Shown here piece after piece: positions 1-5,377 of a stretch of DNA of 5,494 nucleotides. The stretch covers positions 1-5,494 of the forward strand of contig MGYR01000099.1 of NCBI GenBank assembly GCA_001801825.1. The letters are read 5' to 3'. Every line of letters starts with the position of its first letter. Within the stretch, counting starts at the first letter, position 1. Source of the stretch: Gammaproteobacteria bacterium RIFCSPLOWO2_02_FULL_56_15 (GTDB lineage Bacteria; Pseudomonadota; Gammaproteobacteria; Eutrophobiales; Eutrophobiaceae). Made by a program: the position numbers and the translations under genes. The notes under the pieces are model-generated. The model did no database searches and had not been told where the DNA came from. It worked only from the letters and a program-made list of their open reading frames with translations.

Positions 1-178
1 CTTCCGGGAACTGCAAACCGGCTTGGGCAGCGGATACACCCGTGAGCCCGCTGGTGACCACCACTCCGCTGGTAAGCGCCGCACGAAAGAAATCGCGGCG
101 GTTGAAAGTCTGGTTTCCACTGAATCCCGGATCAGCGCGCGAAACATCGTTGACCGGTTGACCGGATTTCTTGTTCAT
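1..178 (-). CDS. N-terminus of a Tat-exported protein (partial, runs off left edge)
   Basis: Reading leftward from the ATG at 178, 59 codons stay open to the window edge, so this is the start of a longer gene. Residues 1-25 are polar. Residues 26-31 read NRRDFF, a twin-arginine motif (family consensus S/T-R-R-x-F-L-K). A weakly hydrophobic stretch rich in Ala, Val, Thr and Gly follows, and then SAAQA around residues 49-53, a likely signal-peptidase site. Mature sequence would begin near GLQFPE. The product is therefore probably folded in the cytoplasm, often with a cofactor, and exported to the periplasm. The enzyme class cannot be told from six mature residues; a molybdopterin or multicopper oxidoreductase would be typical but is a guess. 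The start at 178 is preferred over the in-frame ATG at 184 because GAGGG lies about eight bases upstream of it and too close to the other. The gene is divergent from the kinase gene at 568. Confidence 0.82.
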   Translation of the reverse strand, partial: MNKKSGQPVNDVSRADPGFSGNQTFNRRDFFRAALTSGVVVTSGLTGVSAAQAGLQFPE

Positions 179-253
179 CTGCATCACCCTCACTATGGTT
201 TTGAATCTTCTGACTTGCCGCCATTGTCCTCATCAATAGCCGCTTCAAACCTT

Positions 254-281
254 ATCATAAACGGTATATTGGCCACAATAA
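254..281 (-). promoter_or_regulatory. Possible sigma70 promoter for the Tat-protein gene
   Basis: On the minus strand TTATTG (276-281) and TATGAT (254-259) are separated by 16 bases. They match the -35 and -10 consensus at about 4/6 and 5/6. They would give a leader of roughly 70 bases before the ATG at 178. The call rests on hexamer matching only. Confidence 0.25.
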
Positions 282-283
282 TT

Positions 284-394
284 TCAAACTTTGGCATCGC
301 GGAACTCGAGCAGGATTTCCGCGTGGTCCATGCCTAATTCGAACGGCATCACGCCAGATTGGCACACCAGATAAAATATGGGGGCCGGGGTGAT
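284..394 (-). pseudogene. Open stretch, possible gene remnant or tiny ORF
   Basis: On the minus strand, 36 sense codons run from 394 to a TGA at 284-286 with no stop. They encode a sequence that includes FYLVCQSGVMPFELGMD and ends LLEFRDAKV. The composition and GC-rich third positions look like real coding sequence. An in-frame ATG at 349 would give a 21-residue peptide, but no Shine-Dalgarno sequence precedes it. A TAA sits immediately upstream (395-397), at the border of the REP-like repeat, so this could be the 3' tail of a gene broken by that element. I do not recognise the family. Chance openness over 36 codons is quite possible. Confidence 0.22.
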
Positions 395-399
395 TTAAG

Positions 400-474
400 T
401 TGAGCTTGTCGAAGCGCTGGTGAAAAAATGTTGGGCGAAATAAATCGGTTAGCAATGTCCTTCGACAGGCTCAG
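400..474. repeat. REP-like inverted repeat pair
   Basis: TTGAGCTTGTCGAAG at 400-414 and CTTCGACAGGCTCAG at 460-474 are inverted copies that match at 13 of 15 positions, separated by 45 bases. The second copy continues as GACGAACGGG. From memory, the motif CTTCGACA(A/G)GCTCAGGACGAACGG is a recurrent intergenic repeat in many proteobacterial genomes, similar to REP elements mobilised by RAYT (TnpA_REP) transposases. No transposase is present here. The two arms could form a long hairpin in RNA from either strand and may insulate the Tat gene from the kinase operon. Confidence 0.6.
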
Positions 475-553
475 GACGAACGGGTGAACTTGTTCGGTGT
501 TTCCTTAGATAGCGTGAGCGCCATCACTCGCAGCAATTTGCGAAAGTAAGGCC

Positions 554-558
554 AGGAG
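554..558 (+). promoter_or_regulatory. Ribosome binding site of the histidine kinase gene
   Basis: AGGAG lies nine bases before the ATG at 568. It supports that start over the in-frame ATGs at codons 5 and 8. Confidence 0.7.
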
Positions 559-567
559 CATAGGATC

Positions 568-2406
568 ATGACTGCGAACATGCACACGATGAACTTTAAC
601 AAGCTGGAACCGGCGGCATTTCTCTACTCGCTGCGTAGCCGATTGCTGTTTCTGATCTGTCTCGCAACTTTACCGGCAATTCTGTTCACATTCCTCATTG
701 CCGAAAACGAACGCACATCCGCACTTGCGCGGACTGAACGCGATGCGCTGCACCTGATGGGCCTCGCGACCCAACAACATGCTTATCAGATTCAGGGCGC
801 CCGCAAACTACTGTCCTGGCTCGGTGTAAAACTGGCGCGTGAGGGGCAGCAGTCACCGATCATCACAGACCCGGATTTTTTACGGGCGCTTCTGGCCGGT
901 CACCCGCAGCTCGCGAATATCGGCGTCCTTTCCCCCGATGGACGAGTGCTGACCAGTGCGTATCCTCTATCGAGTTATCGCAGTTGGAAAGATAACCCTG
1001 CCTTCCTTGCCGCACTGCACTCTGAAGATGTTGTAGTTGGGAAGTACATCATTTCTCCGATCTTCGATCTACCCACACTTAATCACGCCTACGCCATTCG
1101 GGATGCTGACAAGAATGTGTTCGCTGTTTTGTTCAACGGACTCGATCTAGGCTGGCTCTCGGAGATGGTTCGAAAGAGCAATCTTCCCGATGGGTTTTCC
1201 TTGTTCATTGCGGATGGAGATGGCCGGGTGCTCGCGTTGGCCGACCCGGCACACTCGGAGATCACGGATAACAACGAGTTGCGCATACCGGATATCTCAG
1301 GGCTCTCGCAATCACGGCATGGAAAGATGATGGAGATTAACGGCGCGGGTGTCCGCCGTTTCTTCGTGGCTGCGCCGCTGGAGGATGCATCCGGTCTGTT
1401 CACGGTCGTTGGTATACCCTACGATCAAGTCCTGCGGCAGGCTAACGCGGCCTTCTACCGTACTCTCATAGGCCTGGGTATTCTCACTTTGTTTACTATC
1501 GCCACGGTGTTCATTGCCGCAGAGCTTGGGATCCTGCGTGGAGTTCGATCGCTGTCACGCGCGGCGCAACGCTTTGGCGCCGGGGATCTATCAGCGCGAG
1601 CGAAAGTCCCACGTGGGAACAATGAGTTCGCTTCCCTGGTTACGGCGTTCAACACGATGGCTAATTCCCTTGCGGCACGGCATCTTGAGGCTGTAGATGC
1701 GCAGGCCCGGTTAAGGGCTCTCACAAGCCGGCTTCAGGTGGCAGGTGAGGCGGAAGCAGCACGGATCTCTCGCGAGCTGCACGACGAGATTGGCCAGGTG
1801 CTCACATCATTGAAGATTGATCTATTGCGGCTGCCATCACACTGTCCCGCGACCGAACTTGTCCGGCCCTGCGCGGCAGCTCTCAGTGAGAAAGTATGCG
1901 CGATGAGCCAGCAGATCAGCGCCGCTGTGGACTTCGTACGAAAGATCTCTTCCGATCTCCGTCCGGGCGTACTGGACAAGCTTGGGCTGACTGCGGCCCT
2001 CGAGTGGCAGGCTCATGAGATCGAGGCGCGCACTGACCTTGTTGTCCAGGTGGAAGCAGATGATATCGATCCATCCCTCGACGAACTCCTCTCGGTAACG
2101 CTGTTCCGCATCGCACAGGAGTCGCTAACCAACGTAGTGCGCCACGCACAGGCATGCGTGGTCGAGATCGGCCTCGTGACAACGGAGGGAGATATTATCT
2201 TGACAGTACATGATGATGGCAAAGGGATCGAGATAGACTCGATCGAGAGTAGCGAGTCGCTTGGAATTATCGGCATGCGTGAGCGTGTGATGCTCCTCAA
2301 CGGGCGCTTCTCGATCTGTGGAGTGCCTGGTCAAGGCACTACCGTAAGTGTTACCGTTCCAATGCAATCCACAGCGAAGATCGCCGATGCACATTCTGCT
2401 GGCTGA
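568..2406 (+). CDS. Membrane sensor histidine kinase, Cache-HAMP-HisKA_3-HATPase (NarL-type)
   Basis: This 612-residue kinase should autophosphorylate on a conserved His in response to a periplasmic signal and pass the phosphate to the regulator encoded next. Residues 24-46 form transmembrane helix 1. Residues about 47-298 form a periplasmic region with a double-Cache look (GVLSPDGRVLTSAYPL; then NPAFLAAL...VVGKYIISPI...VLFNGLDLGWL). Residues about 299-321 form helix 2, followed by a HAMP linker to about 375. The HisKA_3 dimerisation box SRELHDEIGQ puts the phospho-acceptor at His405. The ATPase domain has its N box at QESLTNVVRHA (Asn522), G1 at DDGKG (549-553) and G2 at GIIGMRER (566-573), so it looks catalytically complete. 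The ligand is unknown; Cache domains commonly bind small metabolites such as carboxylates or amino acids. The 3' end overlaps the regulator gene by 20 bases, indicating one operon. Confidence 0.93.
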   Translation: MTANMHTMNFNKLEPAAFLYSLRSRLLFLICLATLPAILFTFLIAENERTSALARTERDALHLMGLATQQHAYQIQGARKLLSWLGVKLAREGQQSPIITDPDFLRALLAGHPQLANIGVLSPDGRVLTSAYPLSSYRSWKDNPAFLAALHSEDVVVGKYIISPIFDLPTLNHAYAIRDADKNVFAVLFNGLDLGWLSEMVRKSNLPDGFSLFIADGDGRVLALADPAHSEITDNNELRIPDISGLSQSRHGKMMEINGAGVRRFFVAAPLEDASGLFTVVGIPYDQVLRQANAAFYRTLIGLGILTLFTIATVFIAAELGILRGVRSLSRAAQRFGAGDLSARAKVPRGNNEFASLVTAFNTMANSLAARHLEAVDAQARLRALTSRLQVAGEAEAARISRELHDEIGQVLTSLKIDLLRLPSHCPATELVRPCAAALSEKVCAMSQQISAAVDFVRKISSDLRPGVLDKLGLTAALEWQAHEIEARTDLVVQVEADDIDPSLDELLSVTLFRIAQESLTNVVRHAQACVVEIGLVTTEGDIILTVHDDGKGIEIDSIESSESLGIIGMRERVMLLNGRFSICGVPGQGTTVSVTVPMQSTAKIADAHSAG

Positions 2407-3022
2407 CGACCACGCGATCCTGCGTTCAGGGCTGTGCCGTATCATCACCGATGCATTCCCTGATGCAACCGTCGGTGAGGTTGGCTCTTGCAAGGAACTG
2501 CGCGACAAGGTTCGCGAGACTTGCTGGTCCGTGCTTGTGCTCGATATCGCACTTGAAGATCGAAACAGCCTGGAGATAGTGCCGGAACTGAAAGAGCTTT
2601 GTCCCACTATGTCGATCATCGTCTTGAGCATGCATGGAGAGAGGCAGTTCGTGGTCCGAGCGTTGCGTGCCGGTGTCTCGGCCTATCTAACCAAGGATCG
2701 TGCGCCAGAGGAGCTTTTGCAGGCGATTCATAGCGTACTCAATGGAAAGCGTTACCTGTGCGAAAACGTGTCGCACATGCTTGCCGACCACATAGCCCTT
2801 ACCACCCCTGGAAATGCGGCTTTGCACGAGCAGCTATCTCACCGTGAGTACGAAGTATTCCTCATGCTGGCCTCGGCACGCTCCGTCTCCGATATAGCTG
2901 CCCAACTCAACTTGAGCATCAAGACCATCAGTACCTACCGCACCCGGGTTCTGGAGAAAATGGGCATGAGTTCCAATGCCCAGTTAATGCGGTACGCGCT
3001 GGAGCACAAGTTGGTGAATTAG
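2387..3022 (+). CDS. LuxR/NarL-family response regulator
   Basis: The 211-residue protein is a DNA-binding partner for the kinase encoded just upstream. The receiver domain (about 1-120) has the acidic pair Asp7-Asp8, phospho-acceptor Asp53 (VLVLDIALED), Ser81 in the usual Thr/Ser position and Lys103 (YLTKDRAPEEL). The C-terminal domain (about 147-208) is a LuxR-type helix-turn-helix (LSHREYEVFLMLA, then SVSDIAAQLNLSIKTISTYR). I start it at 2387 rather than at the upstream in-frame ATG at 2348, because MHILLADDHAILRSG is the normal beginning of this family and the longer version would add an unrelated 13-residue tail. The ATG lies inside the kinase gene with only a weak purine stretch (GCGAAG) ahead of it, which suggests translational coupling. 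Targets are not shown; the transporter gene directly downstream is the obvious candidate. Confidence 0.93.
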   Translation: MHILLADDHAILRSGLCRIITDAFPDATVGEVGSCKELRDKVRETCWSVLVLDIALEDRNSLEIVPELKELCPTMSIIVLSMHGERQFVVRALRAGVSAYLTKDRAPEELLQAIHSVLNGKRYLCENVSHMLADHIALTTPGNAALHEQLSHREYEVFLMLASARSVSDIAAQLNLSIKTISTYRTRVLEKMGMSSNAQLMRYALEHKLVN

Positions 3023-3088
3023 GCCAACGTAGGACAAACACCGACGCGCATCTTCCCAGTATCCCACGGTAATTTCGGACCGACACCG

Positions 3089-3108
3089 ATACCACATGCA
3101 TAGGGGAT
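3089..3108. promoter_or_regulatory. Imperfect palindrome before the transporter gene, possible operator
   Basis: The 20 bases form two half-sites, ATACCACATG and CATAGGGGAT, that pair at 7 of 10 positions around a central TGCA, ending 16 bases before the ATG at 3125. LuxR-type response regulators often bind such inverted heptamer-like half-sites, and NarL half-sites resemble TACYYMT. It lies in the 102-base gap between the regulator and transporter genes. Binding is inferred, and no convincing -35/-10 pair was found in the gap. Confidence 0.25.
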
Positions 3109-3124
3109 AACCTAATCTCAGTAC

Positions 3125-4300
3125 ATGAGTCTATCACTGGCAGATGGCGTTTTTACGGTAACCCACAGGAATATCAGCCGGCCTCTCTCTGTACACCTTA
3201 GGTCGCGCCTGGCTGTTATGCACCCTGCATACTTCGCACTGGCCATGGCTACAGGAATCGTCGCCATCACGTGTCATCTGCTCGGACTTGGCGACCTCGC
3301 CATCGGGCTCTCCTGTATCAACCTGGTTGCCTATCCCTCGCTCTGGGTCCTGTTCATCGCACGCGCTGTGATGTTTCGTGAAACGGTGATTGCGGATTGG
3401 AAGGACCATGGCCGTGCTCCGGGATACTTCACTATTGTTGCTGCGACCGGTGTGCTGGGTACGCAAGTTATGCTGCTGCACGACTGGGCCATGGCGGCAA
3501 AGATTCTGTGGTGGGCATGCGTCATGTTGTGGGCGGTATGTACATACACCATTTTTGCGCTGCTCACGGTGAGTGATAAGAAGCCAACGCTTGAGGATGG
3601 TATCAACGGTGGATGGCTGGTCGCAGTAGTAGCCACGCAATCAGTCTGCGTGTTGGGTTGCGCCCTGGACGGACGTGTACTGGCTGATCGAGAAATTGGG
3701 CTGTTCGTGCTGACATCCTTCTGGCTTGGAGGCGGTATGCTCTATCTCTGGATTATTGGTCTCATTTTCTATCGGTACATGTTCTTCCGTTTTTCACCGC
3801 ATGATCTCATGCCGCCGTACTGGATCAACATGGGTGCGGTTGCCATTTCCACATTGGCGGGTGCGCTGCTTACCGCGGCTACCGAAAGCTCGACACTACT
3901 CAAGCCATTGCATTCCTTCATCCTCGGACTGACGCTGATGTACTGGGCAACTGCGACTTGGTGGATCCCAATGCTTCTGGTCCTCGGAATCTGGCGGCAT
4001 TGCATTCGAGGGGTCAGGCTCGCATACGATCCACTCTACTGGAGCCTGGTCTTCCCGGTCGCGATGTACTCGGCGTGTACGTTTCGGCTGGCGGAAGTAC
4101 TTAATACGCCTTTTCTCATGTGGATTGCGCGGATCTTCATCGTCACAGCGGTGTCTGTATGGTTGCTGACCTTCCTCGGACTGGCCAGGCAGTTACTGTA
4201 CGCTGCGCTGCTCTGGCTCCGGCAAACCCAGGTACCACATCTTGAACAGCCTGTCGGCCAAAGGGTCGTCGGCATTGCGAAAACAGGAGGCATAATCTAA
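3125..4300 (+). CDS. TDT-family (TehA/SLAC1-like) membrane transporter
   Basis: This 391-residue inner-membrane protein has about ten hydrophobic helices (roughly 36-54, 58-82, 103-118, 124-148, 163-183, 191-217, 234-253, 263-289, 304-322, 330-356), the fold expected of the tellurite-resistance/dicarboxylate transporter family. Family-like signatures are HPAYFALAMATGIV at the first helix, NGGWLVAVVATQSV near 161-174 and YDPLYWSLVFPVAMY near 301-315. Known relatives are anion channels or exporters (TehA, plant SLAC1, yeast malate and sulfite transporters), so an anion such as a dicarboxylate or sulfite is a plausible substrate; it cannot be chosen from sequence. The ATG at 3125 has no good Shine-Dalgarno. 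The next ATG, codon 32 at 3218, would begin right at the first helix, so I keep the longer form. The gene is followed with a one-base overlap (TAATG) by a small membrane-protein gene, and is preceded by a two-component system. Confidence 0.88.
   Translation: MSLSLADGVFTVTHRNISRPLSVHLRSRLAVMHPAYFALAMATGIVAITCHLLGLGDLAIGLSCINLVAYPSLWVLFIARAVMFRETVIADWKDHGRAPGYFTIVAATGVLGTQVMLLHDWAMAAKILWWACVMLWAVCTYTIFALLTVSDKKPTLEDGINGGWLVAVVATQSVCVLGCALDGRVLADREIGLFVLTSFWLGGGMLYLWIIGLIFYRYMFFRFSPHDLMPPYWINMGAVAISTLAGALLTAATESSTLLKPLHSFILGLTLMYWATATWWIPMLLVLGIWRHCIRGVRLAYDPLYWSLVFPVAMYSACTFRLAEVLNTPFLMWIARIFIVTAVSVWLLTFLGLARQLLYAALLWLRQTQVPHLEQPVGQRVVGIAKTGGII
4285..4290 (+). promoter_or_regulatory. Strong ribosome binding site of the small membrane-protein gene
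   Basis: A perfect AGGAGG sits nine bases before the ATG at 4300, inside the last codons of the transporter gene. It fixes this start. It is far stronger than the site before the transporter itself, so the small protein could be made in equal or greater amounts. Confidence 0.8.
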
Positions 4301-4689
4301 TGAGTGTTATCAACGGTACATATACCCATGCTGAGCTGGCCGGGATGGGGCGTCATGCAAAGACGAAGACCAGAGAACCATCTTTCGTATCAGCTCCTTC
4401 AAAAGCAGAAATCTACGCCAGGGCAGAGCAACGGATGAAATTCGGCAAAAAACTTGTCATCAGTGGATTCGTCGTTGCTGTGGCAGGCATCGTAGGATAC
4501 TGCATAGCGTGTTTCAGTGCTGTCGCAAGCCAAGAGCTTGGTTCGGCCTTCCTGGAGAATCCGGGATGGCTGGCAGTGCCCACGCTCGGAGTCATCGGTC
4601 TGGGTACATTGCTTTGGTTGGTGGGATCATTCCTCTACCTGAGTGGAGGAATGGATAGCGACCCGGACGGCCCCGACCTCTATTTCTAA
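4300..4689 (+). CDS. Small two-helix membrane protein co-translated with the TDT transporter
   Basis: I do not recognise a family for this 129-residue protein. Residues 1-48 are polar and basic (KTKTREP, then a short helix-prone stretch KAEIYARAEQRMKFGKK). Two hydrophobic helices follow at about 51-73 and 90-114, joined by a short loop (SQELGSAFLENPG), and the tail is acidic (DSDPDGPDLYF). The positive-inside pattern suggests that both ends face the cytoplasm. The ATG overlaps the transporter stop by one base and has an excellent Shine-Dalgarno sequence, so the two proteins are very probably made together; a regulatory or assembly subunit of the transporter is the natural inference. There is no signal-peptide cleavage site, lipobox or catalytic motif. 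It is certainly a gene by context, but its function is unknown. Confidence 0.85.
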   Translation: MSVINGTYTHAELAGMGRHAKTKTREPSFVSAPSKAEIYARAEQRMKFGKKLVISGFVVAVAGIVGYCIACFSAVASQELGSAFLENPGWLAVPTLGVIGLGTLLWLVGSFLYLSGGMDSDPDGPDLYF

Positions 4690-4695
4690 AGAGTA

Positions 4696-4743
4696 GTGGT
4701 CATTGTTGGGCATCACCCATCATTGCACCCGAGTAGGGACCAC
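4696..4743 (+). terminator. Nested inverted repeats after the transporter operon
   Basis: GTGGTC at 4696-4701 pairs with GACCAC at 4738-4743. Inside the loop TGGG (4707-4710) pairs with CCCA (4716-4719) over five bases. It begins seven bases after the stop codon of the small membrane-protein gene. There is no T run, so it would be a weak or Rho-assisted end, or a 3'-end stabiliser. Confidence 0.3.
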
Positions 4744-4759
4744 CGTGGAGCCTGCGTGT

Positions 4760-4788
4760 ACCCCTCGTCGTAGCGAACGATGAGGGGT
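4760..4788. terminator. Strong hairpin between convergent genes, likely bidirectional terminator
   Basis: A 12-base stem (4760-4771 with 4777-4788; one G-T wobble, otherwise perfect) closes on the five-base loop AGCGA. It lies between the converging plus-strand operon and the minus-strand antitoxin gene, which is where a shared terminator is expected. Neither side shows the usual T run. The antitoxin stop codon (4788-4790) touches the end of the stem. Confidence 0.5.
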
Positions 4789-5084
4789 CATCGCGCATGC
4801 GGTACTTTGAATTTACGGATATCCATCGCGCTCAGTCGATCACGGGCCTGCCAGAGATTGTAGGCCATCTGCATGCCCAGCCACATTTCCGGGCTGGAAC
4901 CGAAGGCCTTGGATAACCTGAGCGCCATATCCACAGAAATCCCGGCCTTTTCATTCACGACATCAGAGAGTGCCTGGCGGGTTATACCGAGTCCTTTGGC
5001 CGCATCAGTGACCGAGAGCGAAAGCGGCTCCAGGCACTGCCTGCGGAGTAGGCCGCCTGGATGCGGGGGATTATGCATAGCCAT
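4788..5084 (-). CDS. higA: HigA/VapI-type antitoxin with HTH domain
   Basis: The 98-residue protein matches the HigA antidote family in length and layout. It opens with HNPPHPGGLLRRQCLEPLSLS (the family usually has HPGE-x-L-x-E-x-F-LEPL), then an XRE-type helix-turn-helix around residues 22-45 (VTDAAKGLGITRQALSDVVN), then AGISVDMALRLSKAFGSSPEMWLGMQ and YNLWQAR. In intact systems HigA binds and neutralises the mRNA-cleaving toxin HigB and represses the operon. The Gly at residue 11 where Glu is usual is a small departure. The start at 5084 has GAGG nine bases upstream and gives the common MAMHNPPHPG beginning. A toxin gene should lie directly upstream, but only a stub remains, so this looks like an orphan antitoxin that may still act as a repressor. 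It converges on the transporter operon. Confidence 0.88.
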   Translation of the reverse strand: MAMHNPPHPGGLLRRQCLEPLSLSVTDAAKGLGITRQALSDVVNEKAGISVDMALRLSKAFGSSPEMWLGMQMAYNLWQARDRLSAMDIRKFKVPHAR

Positions 5085-5098
5085 GATTTTTTACCTCG

Positions 5099-5140
5099 CT
5101 AGTGATAATCAACGTAGTCAGTCTGATTAATGAAATTCAT
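5099..5140 (-). pseudogene. 3' stub of a higB-like toxin gene
   Basis: Fourteen bases upstream of the antitoxin ATG, the minus strand reads NFINQTDYVDYH followed by TAG (5099-5101). HigB toxins of the RelE superfamily typically end in a sequence such as FENGDAYDVDYEDYH, and the higB stop normally lies about this far before higA. Further upstream in this frame, and in the other two minus-strand frames, I see none of the toxin's core (no WRITFRF-like strand). Only about a dozen codons therefore seem to survive. The short length leaves room for coincidence, but the ending and the spacing both fit. Confidence 0.5.
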
Positions 5141-5231
5141 GCTCCGAGTCGGCATATTACAGGATCCAAGCATGCCAGGTATTACCCAACATATAACCGT
5201 TTCTGAAGCCATGGATGGATGGCGGAAGTAC

Positions 5232-5254
5232 TGGCAACGCAGGAGCAGTTGCCA
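5232..5254. repeat. Perfect 7-base inverted repeat
   Basis: TGGCAAC (5232-5238) and GTTGCCA (5248-5254) form a perfect inverted repeat around nine bases. It lies in the non-coding stretch upstream of the esterase gene, just before the possible promoter. It could be an operator or a hairpin; no T run follows on either strand. Confidence 0.4.
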
Positions 5255-5262
5255 TGTGGCGG

Positions 5263-5293
5263 TTCCGGTATGACGGTATATTAGGTGTATACT
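5263..5293 (+). promoter_or_regulatory. Possible promoter of the tannase/feruloyl-esterase-like gene
   Basis: TATACT at 5288-5293 matches the -10 consensus at five of six positions. A poor -35 (TTCCGG, 5263-5268) lies 19 bases upstream, so activation by a regulator may be needed. Transcription would start near 5300 and leave a leader of about 78 bases. Two copies of GGTAT, eight bases apart (5267-5271 and 5275-5279), lie in the spacer region. Confidence 0.3.
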
Positions 5294-5304
5294 CTGTCTG
5301 TCAT

Positions 5305-5356
5305 TCACCCACTGGACCGGTGAGGGCGGATGAACGACCCGGCACCTGGAGGGTCG
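5305..5356 (+). promoter_or_regulatory. Two tandem hairpins in the esterase-gene leader
   Basis: TCACC (5305-5309) pairs with GGTGA (5319-5323), and CGACCC (5335-5340) pairs with GGGTCG (5351-5356). Both lie between the proposed promoter and the ATG at 5378. They could be mRNA structures or protein-binding sites. Neither is strong enough to be called a riboswitch. Confidence 0.25.
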
Positions 5357-5377
5357 ATAGACTACGGGGGGATAGTT

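Noticed and set aside
23..337. 104-codon plus-strand open frame at the left edge
   Set aside because: It overlaps the Tat signal-peptide gene on the other strand, which has a recognisable motif and a ribosome site; this frame has neither.
511..530. Small inverted repeat GTGA-6-TCAC before the kinase gene
   Set aside because: A four-base stem is too short to distinguish from chance, and no promoter is positioned around it.
2125..2631. 168-codon minus-strand open frame across the kinase/regulator junction
   Set aside because: It lies wholly opposite two well-supported genes, has a Ser/Arg-rich composition typical of antisense frames and shows no domain.
3134..3640. 168-codon minus-strand open frame opposite the transporter
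   Set aside because: It is antisense to conserved transporter helices, has no motif, and its composition (many His, Arg, Gln) is that of a shadow frame.
261..5282. The 10-base word ACGGTATATT at both 261-270 and 5273-5282
   Set aside because: In a window of this size roughly a dozen 10-base repeats are expected by chance, so it does not support a shared operator.
5099..5308. An intact 69-residue toxin upstream of higA
   Set aside because: Only the last dozen residues resemble HigB; the rest lacks the toxin core and is too short for the family (about 90 residues).
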